Assembly: GCA_041740935.1 (NCBI GenBank)
Contig: JBGSLA010000087.1
Location: 1 to 30,296 of the forward strand
Direction: 5' to 3'
DNA length: 30,296 bases
Source of the DNA: JBGSLA01 sp041740935
GTDB taxonomy: Bacteria > Desulfobacterota > Desulfobaccia > Desulfobaccales > 0-14-0-80-60-11
The notes under the pieces were generated by a model that did no database searches, was not told the DNA's origin, and saw only the letters and a program-made list of their open reading frames with translations. The position numbers and the translations under genes are program-made. Every line of letters begins with the position of its first letter. Position 1 is the stretch's first letter. Shown piece after piece: positions 1 to 6,051 of the stretch.

Positions 1-21
1 CCTCCCCCCAGAAAATATATC

Positions 22-477
22 TCACTCCTTCAGCCCCTGTTCCAGCCGGGCCACCTTGTCCAGGCGCCGCCGAAACCGGGCCTCGCCCTTAAAGCGGGCC
101 CCCAGGAAGCTCTGGACCAGATCCAGGGCCAGGGCGTAGCAGGTCACCCGCCCCCCCAGGCACATGATGTTCATGTCGTCGTCTTCCACCCCCTGGTGGG
201 CGGAAAAAATTTCATGGATGAGCGCGGCCCGGGCCCCCGCCACCTTGTTGGCCGCCACGCAGGCCCCGACGCCGCTGCCGCAGATGGCCAAACCCCGCTC
301 CACCTCGCCCCGGGCCACGGCCTGGGCCAGGGGGATGACGAAGTCCGGGTAATCATCGTCGTGGTCATACTCAAAGGCCCCGAAGTCCACCACCTCATGC
401 CCCCGGCCGCGCAGTTCCTCAAGCAATTGCTCTTTTAGTTCAAAGCCGCCGTGATCTGCAGCGATGCCGACGCGCAT
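22..477 (-). CDS. rpiB: Ribose-5-phosphate isomerase B
   Basis: RpiB interconverts ribulose 5-phosphate and ribose 5-phosphate in the cytoplasmic non-oxidative pentose phosphate pathway. The 151-residue protein has the RpiB/LacAB hallmarks: the N-terminal IAADHGGFELKE motif, the CGSGVG loop with the catalytic cysteine, the ANKVAGARAAL strand and the DDDMNIMCLGGRV segment. Length is normal for the family. I start at the ATG at 475-477 because a GGAGG ribosome-binding site sits just upstream; a longer reading to 510 adds 11 residues with no family similarity. The stop codon of the upstream transketolase gene is only 36 bases away on the same strand, so the two are very likely co-transcribed, which fits their shared pathway. 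Confident call. Confidence 0.95.
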   Translation of the reverse strand: MRVGIAADHGGFELKEQLLEELRGRGHEVVDFGAFEYDHDDDYPDFVIPLAQAVARGEVERGLAICGSGVGACVAANKVAGARAALIHEIFSAHQGVEDDDMNIMCLGGRVTCYALALDLVQSFLGARFKGEARFRRRLDKVARLEQGLKE

Positions 478-513
478 GGTGCTTCCTCCAGCCAGGCTGC
501 CCGGCCTCAAATA

Positions 514-2364
514 TTAATACCCCAAAACCGCTTTCACTTTCTTGTGGATGGCTTCCCGGGAAATGTCCTCATAGTCCAAAAGCTCCCGGGGGGCGCCGCT
601 TTTGGGCTTTTTGGTCACCGCCAGGCAATGGACCGGCACCGGCGTCTGAGCCAGGGCGTGCATCACCGCCTCCCCCAGGCCGCCTTCGGGATAATGGTCC
701 TCCACGGTGATGATCACGCCGGTCTCCTGGGCGGCCAGGACCAGGGTTTTGGCGGCGATGGGTTTGATGCTGTAAAGATCGATAATCCTAATGGAAATCC
801 CCAATTTCTGCAAGGTTTCATAGGCCGCCAGGGCCTCAAACAGGGTGAGGCCGGCGCTCACCACCGTGGCCCGGTCATTTTTGCTGTACCGTGGGATCTT
901 GCAGCCGCCGATGGGGAATTCGTCGTCCGGGGTATAGAGGATGGGGGTGGCTTCCCGGGTGGTGCGCAGGTACATCAGGCCCCGGCGCTGCACCATCTGC
1001 TCCACCAGGCGCTCGGTGGCGATGGCGTCCGCCGGATAGAGCACCACGCTGTTCCCTATGGCGCGGAACATGGCCAGGTCCTCCAGGCCCATCTGGGAGG
1101 GCCCGTCCCAGCCGATGGACACGCCGGCGTGGGAGCCCACAAATTTGAGGTTGGGGTCGGAATACTGGCTCATGCGGATCTGATCGAAGGCCCGGGTCAG
1201 AAACGCAGCAAAGGATGACACAAAGGGGATTTTGCCCCGCCGGGCCAAACCCAGCCCCACCCCGGCCATGTTCTGCTCAGCGATGAACATCTCGAAAAAG
1301 CGCTCCGGGCACACCTTGGCAAAAATCTCCGCCATGGTGGAGTTGCTCACCTCGCCGTCCAGGCTGACGATATCACGGTTCGGGGGCCCCAGGCGGGCCA
1401 GGGCGTTGCCGTAGGCCGTGCGGGTGGCCACCGGTTTGTTCCGGGGATAGTGGAAGGGGGCCAAGGGGATGGATTTGGGGATTTTGGGGGTGATATCTTC
1501 GGGAAGGGCGATCTCCCCCCGGACGTCCATGTGCACCGGCCCCAGTTCCACCAGGGCCCGGCCGCACTCCTCCCGGCTCAGGGCCTTGCCGTGCCAGCCG
1601 TTTTTATCTTCGATGAAGGAAATGCCTTTGCCCTTGATGGTCTTGGCCAGGAGCATCACCGGCTTGCCCGTAATCGTCATGGCCTTCTGATAAGCCGCCA
1701 GGACCTCCGGGAGGGAATGGCCGTCCACCGGGATGGCCTCCCAGCCGAAGGCCGCCACCCGGGTGGCGTAGGCCGCGACATCGTGGCCGTACAGGGTTTC
1801 CCCCCGTTGGCCCAGGCGGTTGATGTCCACGAGGCCCACCAGATTGTCAAGGCCATAGTGGGCCGCGATTTCCAGGGCTTCCCAGACCGAGCCCTCGGCC
1901 ATTTCGCTGTCGCCTAAGAGCACGTAGGTGCGGTAAGGCAGTTTGTCCAGATACTGGGCGTTTAAAGCCATGCCCACCCAGATGGACAATCCCTGGCCCA
2001 GGGAGCCGGTGGCCGCCTCGGCATAGGGGAAGGTCACGGTGGGGTGGCCTTCGAGGGGGCTGCCGAATTTGCGATAATCGGCTTCCATTTCCTTGCCGGT
2101 GAGCTTCCCGGCGGCCACCCAGAGGGCATAAAACAAGGGCGAGGCGTGCCCTTTGGAGAAGATCAGGCGGTCGTTGTTGGGATGTTGGGGGTTTTCCGGG
2201 TCAAAGCGGAAAATTCCCCCGAAGACCAGCGCGGTCATGAGCTCCACGGCCGACAACGACGAAGTGGGGTGGCCGGAGCCGGCCAGGGTGGTGGCGGTGA
2301 CGATGTAATGGCGGATCAAACCGGCCAGCTTTTCCAGATGGGACAAATCGGCGGGGGCGGACAT
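514..2364 (-). CDS. tkt: Transketolase (short, animal-like type)
   Basis: Thiamine-diphosphate enzyme that transfers two-carbon units between sugar phosphates. The 616-residue protein has the GSGHPTSSLS substrate loop (29-38), the ThDP/metal motif GDSEMAEG (151-158) followed by VDINRLGQ (179-186), the IAEQNM segment with the catalytic Glu of the pyrimidine domain, and a C-terminal transketolase domain with TVEDHYPEGG. Length and motifs such as DINRLGQ, FAAFLTRAFDQIRM and GPSQMGLEDLAMFR resemble the shorter human TKT-like branch (about 620 residues) rather than E. coli TktA (about 660); this comparison is from memory. The start ATG at 2362-2364 is preceded by GGGAGG at good spacing. It heads a unit with rpiB. 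Confidence 0.95.
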   Translation of the reverse strand: MSAPADLSHLEKLAGLIRHYIVTATTLAGSGHPTSSLSAVELMTALVFGGIFRFDPENPQHPNNDRLIFSKGHASPLFYALWVAAGKLTGKEMEADYRKFGSPLEGHPTVTFPYAEAATGSLGQGLSIWVGMALNAQYLDKLPYRTYVLLGDSEMAEGSVWEALEIAAHYGLDNLVGLVDINRLGQRGETLYGHDVAAYATRVAAFGWEAIPVDGHSLPEVLAAYQKAMTITGKPVMLLAKTIKGKGISFIEDKNGWHGKALSREECGRALVELGPVHMDVRGEIALPEDITPKIPKSIPLAPFHYPRNKPVATRTAYGNALARLGPPNRDIVSLDGEVSNSTMAEIFAKVCPERFFEMFIAEQNMAGVGLGLARRGKIPFVSSFAAFLTRAFDQIRMSQYSDPNLKFVGSHAGVSIGWDGPSQMGLEDLAMFRAIGNSVVLYPADAIATERLVEQMVQRRGLMYLRTTREATPILYTPDDEFPIGGCKIPRYSKNDRATVVSAGLTLFEALAAYETLQKLGISIRIIDLYSIKPIAAKTLVLAAQETGVIITVEDHYPEGGLGEAVMHALAQTPVPVHCLAVTKKPKSGAPRELLDYEDISREAIHKKVKAVLGY

Positions 2365-2431
2365 GGGTTAAGGCCTCCCAGAGTGGCAGGGGATTCGCAT
2401 CAGGAGCCACAGAACGGCAGGCTCCAGGGAT

Positions 2432-2459
2432 ATTATACTGCCACCGGCCGGCGAAGCAA
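2432..2459 (-). promoter_or_regulatory. Sigma70 promoter for transketolase-rpiB
   Basis: On the minus strand TTGCTT (2459-2454) is followed after 16 bases by a perfect TATAAT (2437-2432), about 70 bases upstream of the transketolase start codon. The -10 matches consensus fully and the -35 matches at its first three bases. The expected transcript start is near 2425. Confidence 0.6.
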
Positions 2460-2469
2460 GCCTGGTTAG

Positions 2470-2724
2470 TCAGCAGCCAGCAGTTAGCAGTTAGTTGGTT
2501 TTTCTCCGGAAAGTTTTTTCCTGCCCCCTTGATGGGTAGCGGGCGTCTCGCCCGCCGCTTTAATGCGCCGGATTCGAAGCCAAGCAGAGCTTGGGGAGCA
2601 AGAGGGTTCACAAACGGGAGATTTAGAAACGGAATGCCTGCCTACGGACTTAATACCCAGAAAAATTCGGTCAGGCGGGCCTTAAGTGCCCGCCAGAACA
2701 TTGGGCGGCCAGGGACGGCCGCCC
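2470..2724. repeat. Intergenic palindromes and short tandem repeat
   Basis: This gene-free stretch between the transketolase promoter and the next terminator holds a short tandem run of cagcag/ttagcag units (about 2470-2493) and three GC-rich inverted repeats: 2539-2555 (7-bp arms, 3-base loop), 2674-2694 (7-bp arms) and 2703-2724 (8-bp arms, gggcggcc/ggccgccc). Open frames across it are poor and lack ribosome-binding sites. The palindromes resemble the REP-like elements seen elsewhere in this window. I see nothing else in 2460-2822. Confidence 0.55.
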
Positions 2725-2822
2725 CACCGGAAGATGGCCACCTGAGGAACTTCAAACCAAGGGGCTCAACTGGAAATCAGGCGTGAGCGGAGCAGAAAAT
2801 GCGGCAGAGGAAAGATCCCAGC

Positions 2823-2860
2823 AAAAAAACGCCCCCGTCCGGTTCGGCCCGGACGGGGGC
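2823..2860 (-). terminator. Rho-independent terminator after the anti-sigma operon
   Basis: A perfect 11-bp stem (2831-2841 with 2850-2860, gcccccgtccg/cggacgggggc) with an 8-base loop is followed on the minus strand by seven T residues (2829-2823). It lies 12 bases past the stop codon of the secreted-protein gene at 2873, so it should end the anti-sigma / LTXXQ / secreted-protein transcript. Confidence 0.88.
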
Positions 2861-2872
2861 GGGGTTAGGGGG

Positions 2873-3187
2873 TTAGTTGCCGCTTTGGGGTGTAGGGTTT
2901 TGTGTTTGAGGGGTAGATGAGGATGAAGCCTGGGGGGCGTTCCCCCGATACCGTTTCCTGCTCCGGGTCTGGGTCTGGGTATTCTGAGGCCCGCCCACCG
3001 GACAGCTCTGGGGGCCGCACAGATTGGCGCGGTTGGGGTTGCCGGCCCCCCAGCCGGGTCCGGCGCCCTGGGCGGCCCCGCCCCGGCCCTGACCCCCCTG
3101 GGCCTGGGCGAAGCTAAGGTCGGCCGAGGTCAGGCTGGCGGCCAGGAAAAGGGCCGGTATGGCGAAAAGCCAGGTTTTTTTGTGCAT
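2873..3187 (-). CDS. Small secreted Gly/Gln/Asn-rich protein
   Basis: I do not recognise a family. The 104-residue product begins MHKKTWLFAIPALFLAASL, a clear signal peptide with probable cleavage after SFAQA, so it is exported. The mature part is low complexity: a Gly/Gln/Ala-rich segment, one CGPQSC cysteine pair around residues 58-63, a basic RSRKRYRG patch and a Ser/Thr/Gln/Pro/Asn tail. The ATG at 3185-3187 has AGGAG upstream; the longer reading to 3271 adds 28 residues in front of the signal peptide and is rejected. It is the last gene of the operon with the LTXXQ protein (40 bases upstream) and the anti-sigma factor, and is followed by a strong terminator. A metal- or envelope-stress role is inferred only from context. 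Confidence 0.75.
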   Translation of the reverse strand: MHKKTWLFAIPALFLAASLTSADLSFAQAQGGQGRGGAAQGAGPGWGAGNPNRANLCGPQSCPVGGPQNTQTQTRSRKRYRGNAPQASSSSTPQTQNPTPQSGN

Positions 3188-3227
3188 ACGTATCTCCTGT
3201 ATGAAATGAAAATTTCCAGTCCGTTGG

Positions 3228-3791
3228 TTATTTTCCCCCGGGAGGCCCCGGCGGCGGGCCGGGGGGGCCAAGCGGTCCGGGCTCCGGGCCTAGGCCGGGA
3301 GGCCGCATCTGTCTCATGGGACCCCGGTGCCGGCCGCCCTGACCCCAAAAGGGCGACAGGCGCCGCTCCAGGTTGGTCACCAGCAGACGCCGCTGCTCGG
3401 GGGAGAGATTTTTTTGAACCTCCAGCAGGTGCTGCACCTTCTCTTCTTCCAGGCGAAGCTGGAGGCTGCCGACCTCCCGAATCTTGGCTTGCACCGGCGG
3501 CCACTCCGGCAGTTTGTCCTGCTTGATCAGGGCGAACAATTCCCGGCGCTGGCGGGCCAGTTGTTGCTGCAACTCCCTGACCTTGCGCCAGTGCTCCGGC
3601 GCCATCCCCCCGAAACATTGGCGCTGCTCGGGGGTAAGCTGCAATTCCGCCAGCATCTGGCGAAACGGCAGGGGGGCCGCCTCCGGCGGCGGGGGCGGGG
3701 CTTGCCAGCGCAGATACACCAGGGTGCCGATGGTCCCCAGGTTCAGGGCCAGGGAGAAAATCACCAGGTAGAGGAGCCAGTCCCGCCTCAT
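3228..3791 (-). CDS. LTXXQ-type (Spy/CnrX-like) periplasmic metal-sensor protein
   Basis: 187-residue protein: one N-terminal transmembrane anchor (about residues 6-26, LLYLVIFSLALNLGTIGTLV), then a helical periplasmic domain with two LTXXQ-type motifs, LQLTPEQRQCF and NLSPEQRRLL, separated by a charged coiled segment, and a Pro/Gly/Met/Arg-rich tail. This is the layout of the Spy/CpxP and metal-resistance (CnrX/ZraP) superfamily, whose members sense metals or act as periplasmic chaperones. The ATG at 3789-3791 overlaps the anti-sigma stop codon as ATGA and has GGAGGAGG upstream, so the two are translationally coupled. Sitting directly after a zinc-finger anti-sigma gene matches the CnrYXH arrangement, where the periplasmic protein sets the activity of the anti-sigma factor. 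The His/Met/Arg-rich tail might bind metal (inference). A longer frame to 4184 is an out-of-frame shadow of the anti-sigma gene. Confidence 0.8.
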   Translation of the reverse strand: MRRDWLLYLVIFSLALNLGTIGTLVYLRWQAPPPPPEAAPLPFRQMLAELQLTPEQRQCFGGMAPEHWRKVRELQQQLARQRRELFALIKQDKLPEWPPVQAKIREVGSLQLRLEEEKVQHLLEVQKNLSPEQRRLLVTNLERRLSPFWGQGGRHRGPMRQMRPPGLGPEPGPLGPPGPPPGPPGGK

Positions 3792-4219
3792 GCGCCGTTG
3801 TCCTCCTCCCCCTGGAAGGAAAAGGCCCCGCCCAGGGAGCCCTGGGGATAATCCTGAAAGATCTCCAGGCTGGCCACCTCGGTGCCGTTGCCGGGTGCGG
3901 TGGCCACCCCCTGCTGGTAGAGGGTCCCGGTGAGGGAGCCCCCGAGAAAAATACCCAGGACCAGGCAGGCGGCCAAGGCCAAAGATTGGTGCCAGGAGGA
4001 CCGGGGGCGGGGGAGCCGCCGACGCACCCCGGCGGCCACATCCCGGGGGGCCGGGACTTCGAGCTCGCCCAGCGCGGCCTCCAGGCGCTCCCAAGCCGCC
4101 AGCTCCGCCCGGCAGGCCGCACAGGAGGCCAGATGGTCCGCCAGACGCGGCTTCAGCTCCTCGGGGATTTCCCCGTCCAGCCAAGCCGAAAGATGTTCCT
4201 GGACCTCAAGGCACTTCAT
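3788..4219 (-). CDS. Zinc-finger (zf-HC2) transmembrane anti-sigma factor
   Basis: 143-residue single-pass membrane protein. The N-terminal 50 residues carry the anti-sigma zinc-binding signature HLASCAACRAEL (His-x3-Cys-x2-Cys, about 29-40) within the usual MKCLEVQEHLSAWLDGEI start. A transmembrane helix spans about residues 79-101, followed by a short periplasmic tail ending QGEEDNGA. Such proteins hold an ECF sigma factor at the inner face of the membrane until a signal arrives. The partner is presumably the ECF sigma factor encoded at 4696-5379, although a ferritin-like gene on the other strand lies between them. It is the first gene of a coupled operon with the LTXXQ protein. The ATG at 4217-4219 has AGAGGG upstream; a candidate ECF promoter lies at 4236-4262. 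Confidence 0.88.
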   Translation of the reverse strand: MKCLEVQEHLSAWLDGEIPEELKPRLADHLASCAACRAELAAWERLEAALGELEVPAPRDVAAGVRRRLPRPRSSWHQSLALAACLVLGIFLGGSLTGTLYQQGVATAPGNGTEVASLEIFQDYPQGSLGGAFSFQGEEDNGA

Positions 4220-4235
4220 GATGTTTCCCTCTGCT

Positions 4236-4262
4236 GATAGAACACCGTTTGAAACTTTTTCC
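4236..4262 (-). promoter_or_regulatory. Candidate ECF-type promoter of the anti-sigma operon
   Basis: On the minus strand GGAAA (4262-4258) is followed after 16 bases by TCTATC (4241-4236), about 17 bases from the start codon. The same GGAAA-N16 spacing, ending in ATC at the same place, occurs upstream of the sigma gene (5411-5385). GGAA-type -35 elements with 16-17 base spacers are typical of ECF sigma promoters. The motif is short, so this is a proposal. Confidence 0.4.
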
Positions 4263-4398
4263 GGCGCGCCGCCAATATTTTGCCTGCCGCCTGGCCGCGT
4301 TAAGCATAAAAAAATTCACCAGGGCTTCCCTTCCCTCCCGAAAGGCTTAATATTTACAAGTAACCATATCTCCCCAAAAAAACCAAGGAGAACGTCTT

Positions 4399-4686
4399 AT
4401 GCTATCCCAAATACCCATTGATCTCAATAAAGTGAACGCGGCCGATCTGGATAAGGAAATTCTGCGGGCCGCGCTCATCGCCGAGCTGGACGCAGTCAAC
4501 CTCTACGAGCAGCTGGCCCATATGACCCAAAATGCTCACCTGAAGGCCATCCTCCTCGACGTCGCCAAAGAGGAAAAGACCCACGCCGGGGAATTTCAAG
4601 CCATGCTCCTGCGCCTGGACCCCGAACAGAAGGAAGAGCTGGCCCACGGGGAAGAGGAAGTGGAGGAGCTGGTGGGCAAGGCGTAA
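4399..4686 (+). CDS. Encapsulin-associated type ferritin-like protein
   Basis: 95-residue all-helical protein. The core has an E(I/L)xxALIAELDAVNLYEQLA helix with Glu and a second helix AKEEKTHAGEFQAMLLRLD, giving the Glu ... Glu-x-x-His iron ligands of half-ferritins. The sequence, including LDPEQKEELAHGEEEVEEL, closely resembles (from memory) the ferritin-like domain fused to the N-terminus of Pyrococcus furiosus encapsulin, and the EncFtn-type proteins that oxidise and store iron inside encapsulin shells. Here the domain stands alone, with no shell gene in the window and no obvious C-terminal cargo peptide. Start ATG 4399 with AAGGAG seven bases upstream. It points away from the anti-sigma operon and converges on the sigma gene, its stop being about 9 bases from the sigma stop. 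A rubrerythrin-like role is the alternative. Confidence 0.82.
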   Translation: MLSQIPIDLNKVNAADLDKEILRAALIAELDAVNLYEQLAHMTQNAHLKAILLDVAKEEKTHAGEFQAMLLRLDPEQKEELAHGEEEVEELVGKA

Positions 4687-4695
4687 TTTTTTCCC

Positions 4696-5379
4696 TTATG
4701 CAAAAGTCAAATCTTCAGCCAGGGCCTTGCGCAGAAACTGGCGGGCCCGTTTGATCAGGCCGTCCACCGCGCTGGGGCTGGTTTCCAGGATGTCGGCGAT
4801 TTCCTGGTAGGACAGGTCGCCGAAGCGTTTCATAATCAAGGCCCGGCGTTGCTTTTCCGGCAGGGACGACAGCAGCGCCTCGAGGCGCTGGGCCAGGTGG
4901 GCGCCTTCCAGGGCCTCCAGGGGGTTGGCGGTAGGCGAGGCCAGCACCGGGGCCCGGTCTTCGTCGTCCAGGGAATCCAGGGGCGTCCGGCCCCGGAGGC
5001 GATTTAAGCAGTGATTGGCGGTGATGCGGTTCAGCCAGGCCTTGACCGTGCTGCGGGGTTGAAAACTGCCGGCGTGTTCATAGGCCTTCAGGAAGACCTC
5101 CTGAAGGGCGTCTTCGGCCTCCAGGGGGTCCTTGAGCAGGCGATAGGCGAGACCGTACAGGCTGCGCTCATGGCGGCGGATGAGCTCTTCCAGGGCGGCC
5201 TGCTCCCCCCGGGCAAGCCGCCTCAGGAGGGCATAATCCAGATCGACAGGAGAAGTGGTCAAAACCGGACAAAGAAGACCTGGTGGTCTGGTGAACGTCC
5301 CTGGAGGAGTATCGGGGGGCGGAGGGCGGCGAATTCCCGGCTTATGTCCCCCCCAAAATTGTTGCCGCCACGCACGCAT
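4696..5379 (-). CDS. ECF-family RNA polymerase sigma factor
   Basis: Contains sigma region 2 (LARGEQAALEELIRRHE, AEDALQEVFLKAYEHAGSF, TVKAWLNRITANHCLNRLR) and sigma region 4 (LSSLPEKQRRALIMKRFG, SYQEIADILETSPSAVDGLI) separated by an acidic linker, so it is an RpoE-like ECF sigma factor of about 190 residues. The start is uncertain. The only upstream in-frame ATG is at 5377-5379 and gives a Pro/Arg-rich 39-residue extension with no family similarity and only a weak AAAGAG ribosome-binding site. The TTG at 5260-5262, just before TTSPVDLDYALL, gives the usual length but has no clear ribosome-binding site. A candidate self-regulated promoter at 5385-5411 would start transcripts almost at the ATG, which favours the internal start. 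The presumed anti-sigma partner lies beyond the ferritin-like gene, at 3788-4219. Confidence 0.88.
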   Translation of the reverse strand: MRAWRQQFWGGHKPGIRRPPPPDTPPGTFTRPPGLLCPVLTTSPVDLDYALLRRLARGEQAALEELIRRHERSLYGLAYRLLKDPLEAEDALQEVFLKAYEHAGSFQPRSTVKAWLNRITANHCLNRLRGRTPLDSLDDEDRAPVLASPTANPLEALEGAHLAQRLEALLSSLPEKQRRALIMKRFGDLSYQEIADILETSPSAVDGLIKRARQFLRKALAEDLTFA

Positions 5380-5384
5380 TTCAT

Positions 5385-5411
5385 GATGAGCTCTTTGGGT
5401 TTGACGTTTCC
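5385..5411 (-). promoter_or_regulatory. Candidate ECF-type promoter of the sigma gene, with palindrome
   Basis: On the minus strand GGAAA (5411-5407) is followed after 16 bases by CTCATC (5390-5385). The GGAAA is half of a perfect 14-bp palindrome, cgtttccggaaacg, at 5405-5418. Both elements align base for base in spacing with the candidate promoter of the anti-sigma operon, which suggests autoregulation. A repressor operator is the alternative reading of the palindrome. Confidence 0.4.
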
Positions 5412-5558
5412 GGAAACGGATTGTTAGCCTGAAAAGGGCCTGACCGCAGTTTTTTGGTTAAATTTGTTATGAAAAGTCCAGAGTCCAATATAACCAGATC
5501 GACGGGGGGAGGAAGCCAGGGGCCGGAAGACCCCTGCCTCCACCCCGCTCTCCTTAAC

Positions 5559-5963
5559 TTACAGAATATATTCCCCCTCCATGTCCAGAATAAATTCGTT
5601 GGGCCTCCCCGAGGAGGTCACGGTGAAAGTGCCGCTCCCCTGGAGATTTTGCAACTTGCCGATGCCCTTGTACACCTTCCAGGTGCCCGAAGTGACCCCT
5701 TCATTGCGGGCCCCCTCGAACCGGGAGAACACCGCACCCTGTTCATAATAGGTCATGGCATAGCCCTGCATGGGGCCGGACCCTTTGGTGCGGTCATGGA
5801 ACCCGATACTACGCCGGGAGACAAAGTTGCCGGCCTCCCCGGGGGTGTACTCCAGGGGTTCTCCCTCCATTTCGGTGAGCATCAGGGAATGGTCGGGGGT
5901 ATCCCCTACATAGAGGAATTCCCGCCTGGTCACATAAACTCTGAATTTGGCTTTCCGGTGCAT
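5559..5963 (-). CDS. Hypothetical beta-rich cytoplasmic protein
   Basis: 134 residues, no signal peptide and no membrane segment. The sequence is rich in alternating hydrophobic, Gly, Thr and Ser residues (for example SGTWKVYKGIGKLQNLQGSG and TFTVTSSGRPNEFILDMEGE) and suggests a small beta-barrel, possibly lipocalin- or allene-oxide-cyclase-like, but I cannot name a family. The ATG at 5961-5963 has AAGGAGG six bases upstream, so it is very likely translated. It lies between gyrB (stop at 6052, same strand) and the sigma gene; there is no evidence that it shares an operon with either. Function unknown. Confidence 0.7.
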   Translation of the reverse strand: MHRKAKFRVYVTRREFLYVGDTPDHSLMLTEMEGEPLEYTPGEAGNFVSRRSIGFHDRTKGSGPMQGYAMTYYEQGAVFSRFEGARNEGVTSGTWKVYKGIGKLQNLQGSGTFTVTSSGRPNEFILDMEGEYIL

Positions 5964-6051
5964 AACGGCCCTCCTTGATAAGATAGGCTCTACGGGGTGA
6001 GGCGCACCAAGACAACCTGCCGGGACGCGGCCTTAACCCGGTACCACCATG

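Noticed and set aside
451..1218. Long open frame on the plus strand across the transketolase gene
   Set aside because: It is an antisense shadow of a GC-rich gene, rich in Gly/Ala/His/Gln, with no ribosome-binding site or recognisable motif.
2529..2786. 85-codon plus-strand frame between transketolase and the secreted-protein gene
   Set aside because: It runs through palindromic repeats, has no ribosome-binding site and low-complexity content.
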